DNA of 64,000 nucleotides from Pseudeuparius sepicola (GCA_963920635.1 OY987308.1:8932225-8996224), one strand, 5' to 3'; counted from the stretch's first letter, positions 1 through 10,973 are shown. A program made the numbers and translations. The notes: generated from the sequence alone by a model not told the origin.

Positions 1-104
1 TAGAGCAGTTCTCAACTTAAATTCCAAAAGTTAATTTCCTAGATCAGTCAGTTTTACAAGTAATGAGAGGGTAACAAGAAAGAATTGAACAGACGAGAAA
101 ACCA

Positions 105-131
105 GGCCACACGTTGGGGCACGCCAATTTG
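105..131 (-). other. Possible LTR end plus lysine-tRNA-type primer-binding site
   Basis: Read on the minus strand, a sequence ending GTTATACA is followed by TTGGCGTGCCCCAACGTG. This resembles the complement of the 3' end of a tRNA-Lys (TGGCGCCCAACGTGGGGC), but with a small internal insertion and a changed base. A minus-strand AATAAA lies about 75 nt upstream (near 204-209), where a polyadenylation signal would sit inside an LTR. If real, the LTR extends rightward from about 131 and the element body runs off the left edge of the window. No matching second LTR can be seen, so the call is weak. Confidence 0.3.
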
Positions 132-1298
132 TATAACAATCCTAGGTTTGCTATACTTGGGTCTGTCCAATAAAATCCTGTTACCTTCGTTAAATATACA
201 AGATTTATTTAGCACAAATTTTAGACTCACAATTTTGATTTGACAACTTTTAAAAGACAACTATAAATAATTAAATCAACTTTAGCATGAAGTTAAATTT
301 TAGTTACAAATTGCAAGTTAAATTTTTGTTAAAAATTGGTTTGAGAACAAATAAAAAAGATTAAATGGCTTTACAATTAAACTGACTGTTCAGCTTCTAT
401 TATGATTCACTTTGAATCTTAAGTTTGAACTGCGTCTTCAGTCGCTTACGCTCAAACGAGGCTCGTAGAAGCGTGGGGCGTGGCTAGGGCTTCCTCCGGT
501 CCTTGTCTGCTCGAATAGGCGTTGCAGATGTCGTGGCTAGCAAATTTCTCAGGGGTTGCGCCGAAGTAGAGCTGACCAGGAGTCAACACCTATGCCAACG
601 CAACTCCTCTCGATGTCTACGCAGCTCTCGTTACGTTGTTTGTCGACAGCGGGCTGTGGTTATAGCGTCCTCAACGATGGTGTTGCAAGCGTGAACAGAT
701 CAGAAAGAAAGTAGCATTAGACAAGGTCTAAGCCTTTTACAGAAATTTATAAACCAATAGGTTACTAAAGTTGTTAAATATTGACAAATAATGATAAAAA
801 TTAAAGGTTTAGAACTAAATTAAGGGGAACTATGCATAGTTTTTTAAATTTTATAGATAATATTATTGAACTGACCGGAATAGCAAAGTGCTTAATATTT
901 AATAAGAAGAAAAATTTTGAGAATGCTCCAGCCCCAATTCTTGAAATTTATGAAATTTTAATACTTATTTAACGCGAAAAGTTTATTTGAGACTTGAACG
1001 GTAAAATAGAGAAACTAAGAAAGCTGATAAAGTAAAGGCAATACGAATTTATTAGGAAAGTGAAAATATCGGTGTCAGATTTATTTGAGTGGCCCGGTAC
1101 CACAGAATCGAGACCTAACTCGAAAAATAAGAAAGTAACGTGTGACTAATGTGACCAAAACTTGAAAATATTCAACAAGATAACAGCCGCAAGATGGTGG
1201 GTATTCAAAAAAGGACAATGCTATGTTTTTGAGTTAAAGATGGCCGGGGCCTTGGACGAAATGAGTCCTTCAAAAAAATAGCACGTCTAAAAAAAACG

Positions 1299-1360
1299 CC
1301 ACAGGTGAGTAGTAAAGTTGCTGAACTAAGCAAAAATCAAAAGTAATTACTCACCTGTGG
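1299..1360. repeat. Inverted repeat carrying splice-donor consensus in both arms
   Basis: The arms 1299-1311 (CCACAGGTGAGTA) and 1348-1360 are perfect 13-bp reverse complements separated by 36 bp. Each arm contains CAG-GTGAGTA, a strong 5' splice-site consensus, so one donor-like sequence faces each way. On the minus strand the donor follows a GC-richer stretch (about 1361-1500) that could be a non-coding exon or leader. The arms could equally be a small foldback element or a coincidence. Confidence 0.6.
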
Positions 1361-1687
1361 GGTCTTCCAGGAGAAACAGCCACCAACTGCTTGCTGTGTC
1401 CCGCGATTCCTCAGCTACGCAGCCAAAAAGGAAACGCCTCGGGCAAGCGTCGCTGCCTCACGACGGGTAATCTGTGCTCACGACGCCGTGGACATAGAAA
1501 ACAGAAAAACAAAAATATTAGTCACACGAAGTCAATCCCCGATATTAAGATACAAAATCACTCAAATAAATCACCGATGGCAAAAATTTAACTAGATAAA
1601 AGCCGAAAATGCCGAAAATTTGGCGGGAAATGGGCAGACGCCTCCGCGCGACTAGACCAACCAAGACGGGAGCAAACTCTCCTCAGG

Positions 1688-1707
1688 TCGGACCCTACCG
1701 GGTCCGA
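1688..1707. repeat. Palindrome at the satellite boundary
   Basis: TCGGACCC-TACC-GGGTCCGA, a perfect 8-bp inverted repeat with a 4-bp spacer, ends 4 bp before the first recognisable satellite base (about 1712). It marks the junction between unique sequence and the array. Its role is unknown; it could be the end of a mobile element or a scar of the array boundary. Confidence 0.7.
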
Positions 1708-2264
1708 ATTGTTCGATACTATTTCAGTTTAAATTAGAAAATGTTATTTTAAAAGTTCTTCTCATAAAATCTTAAGCTCCAAAAAAAGAACTTGAGAGAA
1801 TTTGAACAATTTTCATTCCCGTGATCCCCTTTTCTCAAAAGGAGACTAATGACGAATGTTCCTTTTTTGTGACAGCTACAACAAAATTTCATTATGCAAA
1901 GTTTTTCTGGATAGAACCCTTAGTTTCTGATTTTCAAATTTTTTCGATACTATTTTACTGTAGTTTAGTTGTATCGTGTAATAAGGCAAGTTTCAGTATC
2001 AAAACGTAAACTGCCGTACAATAAGGAAAAGATTTTTAACAATTTTGTTTCCGTGCCTTATTTAGATCTCCTTTTGGTAAAAGAAGACTTAAAGTTGCAA
2101 CGAATCAAAAAACATGCCCTTGAAAAATTCTTAGAGGTTTCCGTGTCCCTTCTGTGATTTTGTAATTTTTCGAAAATTTAAACTTGTAAAATGTTTTAAA
2201 TAATTATAACACAATCACTGTTGAAAGTCTCAGACGTTTCGTGTACCTTTTTTGGTACGCATTG

Positions 2265-2328
2265 TAATTTTTGTTGTTTTTTTTAATTTTTTTTATTATT
2301 TTTTTTTTCATTTTGTTATTACTTTTTT
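2265..2328. repeat. T-rich low-complexity tract within satellite
   Basis: Runs of T broken by single A, G or C residues replace the usual TTTTTCGA segment of the monomer. A similar tract recurs one monomer later, so the expansion was either duplicated with the monomer or arose twice at the same T-rich site. Confidence 0.85.
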
Positions 2329-2865
2329 AAATTCTTCGATACTATTTCAGTTTAAAGTAGAAAATGTTATTAATAAAAGTTCTTCAGATAAAATCTTAAG
2401 CTCCGGAGAAAAACTTGTGAGATTTCGAACAAGTTTGATTCCCGTGATCCAATTTTCATAAAAGGAAACTAATGAACAAATGTTCCTTTCTTGTGACAGC
2501 TACAACAAAATTTAATTATGAAACCTTTTTCTGGATAAAAAATCCTTAGTTTCTGATTTTCTAACTTTTTCGATAGTATTTTTCTGTAGTTTAGTTGTAC
2601 GATGTAATAAAGCAAGTTGTTCAGTATCAAAACGTAAGCTGCCTTACAATTCTGAAATTAAAAAAAATTTTAATTTTGTTTCCGTGCCTTATTTAGATCT
2701 CCTTTTGGAAAAAAAAGACTAAAGTTGCAACGAATCAAAAAACATGCTCTTTGGAAAGTCTTTGAGGTTTCCGTGTACCTACTGTGATTTTGTAATTTTT
2801 CGACAATTTAAACATGTAATGTCAGTGTTGAAAGTCTCAGACGTTTCGTGTATCTTTTTTGGTTT

Positions 2866-2940
2866 TGTAATTTTTTTTTTATTTTTTTATTTTTTTTTTA
2901 TTATTTTTTTCATCTTTTTATTTTTTCATTTTTTATTATT
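2866..2940. repeat. Second T-rich low-complexity tract within satellite
   Basis: It has the same position within its monomer as the tract at 2265-2328, about 600 bp later, and is slightly longer. Later monomers lack it, so it is specific to the outermost two units of the array. Confidence 0.85.
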
Positions 2941-5900
2941 GTTCGATACTATTTCAGTTTAGATTAGAAAATGTTATTATTAAAAGTTCTTCACATAAAA
3001 TCTTAAGCTCCGGAGAAAAACTTGTAAGATTTTGAACAATTTTGATTCCCGTGATCAACTTTTCATAAAAGGAGACTAATGAACTAATGTTCCTTTTTTG
3101 TGACAGCTACAACAAAATTTCTGGATGGAAAACTCCTAGTTTCTGAATTTCTAATTTTTTCGATAATATTTTAATGTAACGTAAGCTGCCATACAATACT
3201 ACAAATATGAAAAATTTTGTTTCCTTGATTTATTTAGATCTCCTTTTGGTAAAAGATGACTTGTTGACAATCTTAGAGGTTTTCGTGTATCTACTGTGAT
3301 TTTGTAATTTTTCAACATTTAAACTAGTAAAATGTTATAAATTATCAAAAAACAATCACTGTTGAAAATCTCAGACATTTCGAGTACCTATTGTGGTTTT
3401 GTAATTTTTCGAAACTATTTCAGTTTAAAGTAATAAAATGTTATTAATAAAAAAGTTTTCAGAATAAAATAAAAAAGCTCTGGAGCAAAACTTGTGAGAT
3501 TTTGAACATTTTTGATTCCCGTGATCTCCTTTTCATAAAAGAAGACTAAAGAACTAATGTTCTTTTTTTGTGACAGCTACAACAAAATTTCATTATGAAA
3601 AATTTTACTGGATGGAAAAGTCCTAGTTTCTGAATTCCTAATTTCTTCGATACTATTTTACTGTAAATGTACAAAACTGCAAAAAACGTGCCCTGTTGAC
3701 AGTCTTAGAGGTTTTCGTGTATCTACTGTGATTTTCTAATTTTCGACATTAAACTGTTATAAATTATCAAAAAACAATCACTGTTGAAATTCTCAGACAT
3801 ATAGAGGACCTATTGTGGTTTTGCAATTTCTCGATACTATTTCAGTTTAAAGTAGTAAAAAGTTATTAACAAAAGTTCTTCAGAATAAAATCGTAAGCTC
3901 CAGAGCTAAACTTGTGAGACAATTATGATTCCCATGATCTTATATTCATAAAAGGAGACTAAAAAACTAATGTTCCTTTTTTGTGACATCTACAACAAAA
4001 TTTCATTATGATCGGGTAAGCTGCCGCACAATACTGCAATGATTTTGAACAATTTTGTCTCCGTGGTTTATTTAGACCTCCTTTTGGTAAAAGACTAAAG
4101 TTGCCCCGAAAAAAAAAACGTGCCCTGTTGTCAGTCTTAGAGGTTTTCGTGTATCTACTGTGATTTTCTAATTTTTCGACATTACACTGTTATAAAGTAT
4201 CAAAAAACAATCAGTGTTTAAATTCTCAGACATTTCAAGTATCTATTGTGGTTTCGTAATTTTTTGATACTATTTCAGTTTAAAGAAGTGTGAAAATTAG
4301 AACAAATTTGATTCCCGTGTTCAACTTTTTATAAAAGGAGACTAGTGAAACAGCTACAACAAAATTTCAATATGAAACTTTTTTCTGGATAAAAAACTAT
4401 TAGTTTCTGAATTTCTAATTTTTTCAATACTATTTTACTGTAGTTTAGTTGAACCATGTAGTAAGGCAAGTTGTTCAGTATAGAAACTTATATTGCCGGA
4501 CAATACTGTAAATATTTTGAACAATTTTGTTTCCGTCATTTATTTAGATCTCTTTTTGGTAATAGAAGACTTAAGTTGCCCCAAATCAAAAAACAAGCCT
4601 GTTGACAATCTTAGAGGTTTTCGTGTATCTACTGTGATTTTGTAATTTTTCGACATTTAAACTAGTAGAATGTTATAAATTATCAAAAATCAATCACTGT
4701 TGAAAATCTCAGACATTACGAGGACCTATTGTGGTTTTGTAATTTCTCAATACTATTTCAGTTTAAAGTAGTAAAAAGTGATTAACAAAAGTTCTTCAAA
4801 ATAAAATCGTAAGCTCTGGAGCTAAACTTGTGAGATTAGAAAAATTTTGATTCCCGTGATCTCCTTTTCATAAAAGGAGACTAATGTTTTTTTTTGTGAC
4901 AGCTGCAACGAAAGTTTATTATGAAAGGTTTTTCTGGTTGGAAAAGTCCTAGTTTCTGAATTCCTAATTTCTTCGATACTATTTTACTGTAAGTGTACAA
5001 AACTGCAAAAATTTTGAACAATAATGATTCCGTGGTATATTTAGACCTACTTTTGGTAAAACAAGATCAAAGTGGCCCCGAAAAAAAAACTTGCCCTGTT
5101 GGCAGTCTTAGAGGTTTTCGTGTATCTACTGTGATTTTCTAATTTTTCGACATTAAACTGTTGTAAATTATCAAAAAACAATCACTGTTGAATTTTTCAG
5201 ACATTTCGAGGACCTATTATGGTTTTGTAATTTTTCGATACTATTTCATTTTAAAGTAGTAAAAAGTTATTAACAAATGTTCTTCAGAATAAAATCGTAA
5301 GCTCCAGAGCTAAACTTGTGAGACAACTATGATTCCCATGATCTCCTATTCATAAAAGGAGACTAAAGAACTAATGTTCCTTTTTTGTGACATCTACAAC
5401 AAAATTTCATTATGAACGGTTTTTCTGGATGGAAAACTCCTAGTTTCTGAATTTCTAATCTTTTAGATACTATTTTACTGTAAACGTAAGTGCAGTACAA
5501 AACTGCAAAGATTTTGATCAATTTTGTCTCCGTGATTTATTAGATCTCCTTTTGGTAAAAGAAGACTAAAGTTGCCCCGAATCAAAAAACATGTCTAGTT
5601 GAAAGTCTTAGAGGTTTTCGTGTATCTACTGCGATTTTGTAAATTCTCGACATTTAAATTAGTAACATGTATAAAAAAACAATCACTGTTGAAATTCTCA
5701 CACCTCTCGAGTACCTATTGTGGTTTTGTAATTTTTCCAAAACTATTTCAGTTTAAGGAGAAAAACGTTATCAGAATAAAATCGTAAGCTCCAGAGCAAA
5801 ACTTATGAGATTTTGAACAATTTTGTTTCCCATGATCTCCTTTTCATAAAGGGAGACTAAATAACTAATGTTCTTTTTTTGTGACAGCTACAACAAAATT

Positions 5901-7147
5901 TCATAAACCTTGTGAGATTTTGAACAATTTTGATTCCCGTGATCTCCTTTTCATAAAAGAAGACTAAAGAACTAATGTTCCTTTTTTGCGATAGCTACAA
6001 CAAAATTTCATTATGAACGGTTTTTCTTAGTTTCTAAATCTCTAATTTTTTCGATACTATTTTACAGAAAACGTAAGCTGCCGCACAATACTGCAATGAT
6101 TTTGAACAATTTTGTCTCCGTGATTTATTAGATCTCCTTTTGGTAAAAGAAGACTAAAGTTGCCCCGAATCAAAACACATGTCCAGTTGAAAGTCTTAGA
6201 GGTTTTCGTGTATCTACTGTGATTTTCTAATTTTTCGACATTAAACTGTTATAAATTATCAAAAAACAATCAGTGTTTAAATTCTCAGACATTTCAAGTA
6301 TCTATTGTGGTTTCGTAATTTTTTGATACTATTTCAGTTTAAAGAAGTAAAACTAAAATTTGATTCCCGTGTTCAACTTTTTATAAAAGGAGACTAGTGA
6401 AACAGCTACAACAAAATTTCATTATGAAACTTTTTTCTGGATGGATGGATTCTAAATTTCTAATTTTTTCGATACTATTTTATCGTGAAAGTAAGCTACC
6501 GTACAATACTGCAAATATTTTGAACAATTTTGTTTCCGTCATTTATTTAGATCTCTTTTTGGTAATAGAAGACTTAAGTTGCCCCAAATAAAAAAACAAG
6601 CCCTGTTGACAATCTTATAGGTTTTCTTGTACATTTCGAGGACCTATTGTGTTTTAAAGTTTAAAGTAGTAAAAAGTGATTAACAAAAGTTCTTCAGAAT
6701 AAAATCGTAAGCTCTGGAGCTCAACTTGTGAGATTAGAGAAATTTTGATTCCCGTGATCTCCTTTTCATAAAAGGAGCCTAATGTTTTTTTTTGTGACAG
6801 CTGCAACGAAAGTTTATTATGAAAGGTTTTTCTGGTTGGAAAAGTCCTAGTTTCTGAATTTCTAATTTTTTCGATACTATTTTACTGCAAATGTACAAAA
6901 CTGCAAAAATTTTGAACAATATTGTTTCCGTGGTTTATTTAGACCTCCTTTTGGTAAAAGACTAAAGTCGCCCCGAAAAAAAAAACGTGCCCTGTTGTCA
7001 GTCTTAGAGGTTTTCGTGTATCTACTGTGATTTTCTAATTTTTCGACATTAAACTATTATAAATTATCAAAAAACAATCACTGTTTAAATTCTCAGACAT
7101 ATCAAGTATCTATTTTTTTATGGAGCTAAACTTGTGAGACAATTATG

Positions 7148-7151
7148 ATTC
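7148..7151. repeat. Target-site duplication, left copy (ATTC)
   Basis: ATTC directly precedes the left LTR and is repeated directly after the right LTR (15033-15036). The left satellite flank ends ...TATGATTC and the right flank begins ATTCCCATGATCTCC; keeping one ATTC regenerates the satellite sequence seen uninterrupted near 5329-5348. Four-bp duplications are normal for gypsy-type errantiviruses. Confidence 0.95.
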
Positions 7152-7342
7152 AATTACATGTATCAACGCAGCAGTAGGCTTTTTAAAAATCGTTTATTTG
7201 GGTAAACGCGTTACAAGGAGTACGGCTTCAATCTGTCTCTCGCGAATGTTATACAAAGTTTTTATAAAATCGTTTTTGCTGATGTGGCAGCTGTTCTTGC
7301 ACTTCTTCTTTTGATGTATCAGGAACTTCTATGTACGTAACT
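7152..7342 (-). repeat. 3' LTR of the errantivirus
   Basis: 191 bp, identical to 14842-15032 at a constant offset of 7690. On the minus strand it begins AGTTACGTACATAG and ends CATGTAATT. The part relevant for a 3' LTR is the AATAAA at 7193-7198 (minus strand), followed by about 40 nt to the LTR end. It is unusually short for an LTR but within the gypsy range. Confidence 0.97.
7193..7198 (-). promoter_or_regulatory. Polyadenylation signal AATAAA in the 3' LTR
   Basis: AATAAA on the minus strand, about 40 nt before the end of the LTR, a normal place for the 3' end signal of the element's transcript. The same hexamer in the 5' LTR (14883-14888) would have to be bypassed. Confidence 0.6.
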
Positions 7343-7353
7343 CCTCCATCCTC
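7343..7353 (-). other. Polypurine tract
   Basis: On the minus strand the purine-rich GAGGATGGAGG lies directly against the AGTTA start of the 3' LTR and overlaps the env stop codon. This is the expected primer site for plus-strand DNA synthesis. It has one T interruption. Confidence 0.75.
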
Positions 7354-8175
7354 AAGAGGCTACTTCAGGGATGAATAGGACTGAAGTAGGCACCTTTTCT
7401 TCTTGTTCTTCTTTCTTCTTCTTTGAGTTCGTCGAACGTATCCAAAGCTTTCGGCATTTGTAGATTCCATACCCAATCAATATTATTATTATGGTTGTTA
7501 TAGTTATCCATAAAACCCAATTATTATTTGTTTCTTGAAATTGTTCCATGACAACTGGGCTGATTGAATCGATGTGTTTTCGGAGAGTATGCAGTTCGTT
7601 GAGAGATATATTTTTTATATGTAGTTTTCCAAAACTTTGGCTTTCCTTTGTCATACTAGTTTTAATTGCGGGTAGTATCAAGGAGTGCGTCTTGCTGTTG
7701 GATTTTTCGTTGCTATATATAATTCCATTGATTTCAATTTTACAATTCGTTGGTAACCAGATAAGGTGCGGAGTTTGCAATACGTGGTATTCAGTATCCT
7801 TGCAGGTTGATTTTATTTTCATGTTGTCCTTTGGGATCACGATTATGAACTCGTCGTTAACTTTCTCTACTATTTGGTTGTGAATTTGTATCTTGACCAT
7901 ATTGCAGCTTGATCCAGTGATCAGAGCAGTAACGCAATCTTCTTTGGGGTTGGAAATCAGGCGTTCTTGAAGGCAAATGTGAGTTCCGTTGACTCCTTCG
8001 CAGGGGCTATCCATATATTGGTAGTTGGTGTTGCTCAGAGCCAAGTAGGGTTTTAGGGGTAAAATTATGGAATTGTCCGATGAGGGGATAGGATATAAGT
8101 GATAATATTCGAATTTATTTGGGTGGACCAAAGGAACATCTAAGGAGAATATTATTTGATTATTTGAGATAAAAC
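7352..8175 (-). CDS. env: Errantivirus envelope, C-terminal part (ectodomain, membrane anchor, tail)
   Basis: The second part of the env gene, in a different frame from 8160-9059. The open frame extends upstream of 8131 without a genuine ATG, so it is a continuation rather than a separate gene. Counting residues from 8131: a PLxxP-type start and FEYYHLYPIP (residues 7-16), a pattern familiar in errantivirus envelopes; a cysteine-containing ectodomain with potential N-glycosylation sites (NGT at 48, NIS at 174); one transmembrane helix at about 205-225 (VLWITITTIIIILIGYGIYK); then a short basic-acidic cytoplasmic tail. The stop overlaps the polypurine tract. As a class I-like F protein homologue it would anchor the fusion subunit in the membrane. 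It is separated from the N-terminal part by a one-base frame change near 8165. Confidence 0.9.
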
Positions 8176-9059
8176 AGCTTGTTTTTATAACCGAGTAGGT
8201 ACCAGTCGTATAGACTTAAGTCAACAATTTCGTCAGAAGAATAGTGTGTATTTAGCTCTTTTAGTATTTCTTTTAAATCGTCAATACTTAGAATGTCCGG
8301 GTGAATTGTGTGCAAATGGGAAAATATTATAGCATTTTCTAAATTATCGATAAAAGTAATAATGACATTTGCATTTATGAAAATTTGATTTAGTATACTG
8401 AGGTATACGGTATACTTGTAGAAAATATCTGTTTCATGTTGAACTCGTTCATAGAAGCGTTCCATATACTCTGAAATCATTTGTTGATTATTAATTATTG
8501 TTTCTATCGAATTGCTGTAATGGTCAATCAACTTTTTAAATAGTGAAATTTGGTTATTAGTTTGCGATAAAATTTTCTGTTGGTTCTTTTCGAGAGTGCG
8601 TATAGCATTATCGTATTTTACTCCATCATTCGCATCGAGAGACCCTGTAAACCACTTGTTTATGGTACCAAGGATATTAAAAAGGCCGCGTTTACTACGT
8701 TTATTAAAGCTTATACCCTTTATCTTATTCTCTACTTCTAAAATTAGGGGTTTTAAATTTTCGTAATTATTTCTTAAGCTAGATGTGAAAACATATTCTG
8801 TCTCATTAAAAATGGATTGATTGAGATTATTATATATAGAAATTAAATTTTTCACTTCGTTCTTTAGCGGTTTAGTTTGCACATAATGGATAAAAGTATG
8901 TTTTTTAGTTATTATCTGAGCATTTCCTAATTTAAAGGGTAAAATGCCCGGGGTATCTTTAAGGTCGTTAATTTTTACTTCCAGCACTAGTGCTTGGGAT
9001 GTCAGGGTTAGGATTATCAGGAATGTCGGGAAGTTCGTCATCGTCTTTCGATTTGTCAT
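8160..9059 (-). CDS. env: Errantivirus envelope, N-terminal part (signal peptide, furin site, fusion peptide)
   Basis: 299 codons starting at an ATG that overlaps the integrase end by about 92 nt, as usual for errantivirus env made from a spliced RNA. A hydrophobic signal peptide lies at about residues 10-25. A furin-type site RSKR at 121-124 is followed by the glycine-rich fusion peptide GLFNILGTINKWFTG (125-139), the hallmark shared with baculovirus F proteins. Downstream is a helical heptad-like region rich in N, Q and I. The frame stops at 8160-8162 while homology continues in the next frame, so env is split by one net extra base close to a TTTT run. I infer a membrane fusion glycoprotein; infectivity cannot be judged from sequence. 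Confidence 0.93.
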   Translation of the reverse strand: MTNRKTMTNFPTFLIILTLTSQALVLEVKINDLKDTPGILPFKLGNAQIITKKHTFIHYVQTKPLKNEVKNLISIYNNLNQSIFNETEYVFTSSLRNNYENLKPLILEVENKIKGISFNKRSKRGLFNILGTINKWFTGSLDANDGVKYDNAIRTLEKNQQKILSQTNNQISLFKKLIDHYSNSIETIINNQQMISEYMERFYERVQHETDIFYKYTVYLSILNQIFINANVIITFIDNLENAIIFSHLHTIHPDILSIDDLKEILKELNTHYSSDEIVDLSLYDWYLLGYKNKLFYLK

Positions 9060-10146
9060 CCTGTAAGAGAGATTGATTTGTGAATTTCCTTGGACGTTTG
9101 AGGTTTTTCTTATGTACTATTTTGTTAGGTAGTTTAGCTTTTATACCTAGATCTTTAACAATTGTTACCTTTTTGAAACGAGGTTTGATTTTTGATCGAA
9201 GGGGGTTCTTTTCAAAGGCGGTGGCATTTTCTCTATAGGATATCGGATCTTCGCGTTTTTCGTTGCGCTTTTGGATGACCTTTTCTTTCATACTTTGACT
9301 AATTTCATGAATTTTGTCATAAAGTAAGGATGTCTTGTTTTTGTGTTCATTTATATATTCATTAATCAACATTTCGGCAGTTGTATCGAATGCATTTACA
9401 CTGTCTGTGTGGCCGCTTACAACGTCAAAAGGGGTTTGCTTAGTAACAGAATGAATAATGTTATTGTACGTTAAAATGGCATAAAGCATAAGCTTATCTA
9501 TGCGACTTTCTTTGTCTGACAATCTTAGGCATCTTATATGCTCTATGAGGGTGGAATGTAGACGCTCAACTAGACTGTTACTATTGGAATTATTCGGTGT
9601 TGTGAAATGGATGTTAATTTTGTGTAATTTTATAAAGTCTTTTAGGGTGGTATTATTGAATTCGGTGCCGTTGTCGCACACAATTGTCCGTGGTAACCCG
9701 TGGTGAGTTGCAAATTGTAAAAGGCAGTCAATAGTATTTATTGCTGACGCTCCTGTAATTTTATATGCTTGCGCATATCGCGAGAACGAGTCTATTGCGG
9801 TCAAAAATTTTTGATTTTCCATCTGAAACGTGTCCAAATGTATAACTTCGAATGGCTTGGAGCTCGTGGGTGTTATATTAAATTTCACTACCGGGGGATT
9901 CCTATCGTATTTAGATAACTGGCAGATATCGCAGTTGTTTATGTATTTTTCTACATCGATCTTAAGTTTAGGCCAAAAATAGCGTTTTTTGAGAGACATT
10001 TCGGTTTCGTTAATGCCTCTATGGCATACTTTGCCCTCGTGATGGTATTTTAATTTTTCTTGTTGTTCTTCGTAAGTAATAACGTCGTCTAAATATTTTT
10101 TTTTGAATAAATTTGAAAGAAGAGTTTTGAAAAGTTTTGCGAACAA
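8968..10146 (-). CDS. pol: Pol, integrase part
   Basis: The integrase section of Pol, open in a third frame. The upstream limit is only where this frame opens (a TTG, not a true start). Residues counted from 10146: an HHCC zinc-binding module (H36, H42, C72, C75), then the catalytic D,D-35-E triad: D105 (HLDTF), D158 (CDNGTEFNN), E194 (SLVERLHS), with 35 residues between the last two. The C-terminal region after about 290 is basic and includes the KNPLRSK motif seen in errantivirus integrases. It ends in an acidic tail that overlaps the env start. It joins the RNase H section through a frame change at the 9-nt T run 10096-10104 (A run on the coding strand); one base fewer there would keep the frame open. 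Confidence 0.95.
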   Translation of the reverse strand: MFAKLFKTLLSNLFKKKYLDDVITYEEQQEKLKYHHEGKVCHRGINETEMSLKKRYFWPKLKIDVEKYINNCDICQLSKYDRNPPVVKFNITPTSSKPFEVIHLDTFQMENQKFLTAIDSFSRYAQAYKITGASAINTIDCLLQFATHHGLPRTIVCDNGTEFNNTTLKDFIKLHKINIHFTTPNNSNSNSLVERLHSTLIEHIRCLRLSDKESRIDKLMLYAILTYNNIIHSVTKQTPFDVVSGHTDSVNAFDTTAEMLINEYINEHKNKTSLLYDKIHEISQSMKEKVIQKRNEKREDPISYRENATAFEKNPLRSKIKPRFKKVTIVKDLGIKAKLPNKIVHKKNLKRPRKFTNQSLLQDDKSKDDDELPDIPDNPNPDIPSTSAGSKN

Positions 10147-10966
10147 TATTAGAAAAGTCAGGAATTATTTCAGGTGTCTTAAAATATAGGCAATAAGTCT
10201 TTTTGTGTTCTACATATTCTTTAATAAAACTAATAACTTCTGGTTCCAAATTTCTTAAAGGTAGTGACACTGTTATTCGTGAATTTTCGTTAAAAGGTCG
10301 TGACCTAATTACGTATCTACGTATCATTTTGTCATTAGAAGAAACAATAATTTGATTTTTAAACGAATTAACGCACTTTTCGGTTATTGGCATTGTAAAG
10401 ACAATGTGTTCTGCTGCCGTGTGGACAGTTTCATTTGTGTCTGAGTCATTTTGGGTATTTTTGGTGGCGTTTTCAGTTTGTAGAAACTGTGAGTGGGTGT
10501 TATTTTGAGCGGGTTGTTGGTTAGCCGGTCTAATTAATATGTCGGAGATTATATTAATTTTTGGTTTTGATTTTGCTTCTGATTCATCAGAAATTTGTCC
10601 TAAAATTTCACTTAAGTCTTCACTACAAATTTCAGGTAGTTCTAGGTTATCTAAATTTTGTAAAAAATCGTTAATTTCATCATCAGAATCTCCAGAATGT
10701 ACTATTATTGATTCGTTTTCTGCCACTTTTTCTATAGCATTTATCTCTATTCGAGAAAGTGCATCAGCATTTGTATTTGCTTTGCCCTTTTTATAAACTA
10801 TGTCAAATTGGTATTCTGAAAGTTTAAGTCTCCATCGTGTAAGGCGTGATACGGGGTCTTTAAGAGAAAATAAATATATGAGAGGTTTGTGATCTATAAC
10901 AATTTTGAATCTATTTCCGAAAAGATATGGCCGAAAGTAGGTTGTTGCCCAGATGATCGCGAGCAA
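10019..10966 (-). CDS. pol: Pol, RNase H C-terminal half and RNase H-integrase linker
   Basis: Continuation of Pol in a frame different from the RT part. Residues counted from 10966 (the first codon is TTG, not a true start): the rest of RNase H with YFRPYLFG (10-17), the catalytic-region DHKPL (D25) and ADALSR (68-73), which closes the domain. From about 80 to 290 is a long acidic, poorly conserved linker typical of errantivirus Pol, including [13 protein letters not shown] and FKNQIIV. The last roughly 25 codons, rich in arginine, are out of frame relative to Pol because of the homopolymer at 10096-10104, so the real protein section ends at about 10105. Confidence 0.93.
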   Translation of the reverse strand: MLAIIWATTYFRPYLFGNRFKIVIDHKPLIYLFSLKDPVSRLTRWRLKLSEYQFDIVYKKGKANTNADALSRIEINAIEKVAENESIIVHSGDSDDEINDFLQNLDNLELPEICSEDLSEILGQISDESEAKSKPKINIISDILIRPANQQPAQNNTHSQFLQTENATKNTQNDSDTNETVHTAAEHIVFTMPITEKCVNSFKNQIIVSSNDKMIRRYVIRSRPFNENSRITVSLPLRNLEPEVISFIKEYVEHKKTYCLYFKTPEIIPDFSNIVRKTFQNSSFKFIQKKIFRRRYYLRRTTRKIKIPSRGQSMP

Positions 10967-10973
10967 TTCTTTC

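Larger units (their letters stand above)
1..1711. other. Non-satellite left flank, no gene recognised
   Basis: This stretch does not share the satellite motifs that begin at about 1712. It is AT-rich with two more GC-rich islands (about 430-700 and 1375-1500). The longest open frames are about 60-70 codons, show no recognisable domain and no coding signature, and I read them as chance. It contains a possible minus-strand primer-binding site (105-131), an inverted repeat at 1299-1360 and a short palindrome at 1688-1707. The whole stretch might be one old long terminal repeat, or a mixture of intergenic DNA and transposon remnant; I cannot decide between these. Confidence 0.6.
1712..7151 (+). 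repeat. Divergent satellite array, left edge (block A)
   Basis: Tandem copies of an AT-rich satellite monomer in one orientation. The landmark GATACTATTTCAG or a close variant recurs near 1712, 2335, 2942, 3408, 3831, 4263, 4748, 5236, 5737 and 6322, giving monomers of about 420-620 bp. Each copy holds recurring modules: a CGTAAGCT segment, GATTCCCGTGATCTCCTTTT with a short dyad, a GTGACAGCTACAACAAAATTT segment, and CTTAGAGGTTTTCGTGTATC. Copies differ by many substitutions and indels, more than in the interior, as expected at the eroded edge of an array. No genes. The block is interrupted at 7151 by the errantivirus and continues at 15033. Confidence 0.93.

Noticed and set aside
503..694. Plus-strand frame of 63 codons in the GC-richer island
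   Set aside because: Short, without recognisable domain or supporting context; the GC bias alone can keep a frame open.
2265..2940. Poly-T tracts as poly-A tails of minus-strand retroposons
   Set aside because: No retroposon body or target duplication flanks them; they replace a T-rich segment of the monomer and recur at the same monomer position.
1821..7150. Several plus-strand frames of 60-72 codons in block A
   Set aside because: Phe/Ile/Ser-rich translations of AT-rich satellite DNA, not conserved between monomers.
7548..7883. Plus-strand frame of 111 codons opposite env, and similar frames opposite gag and pol
   Set aside because: Antisense shadows of the errantivirus genes with no recognisable product.
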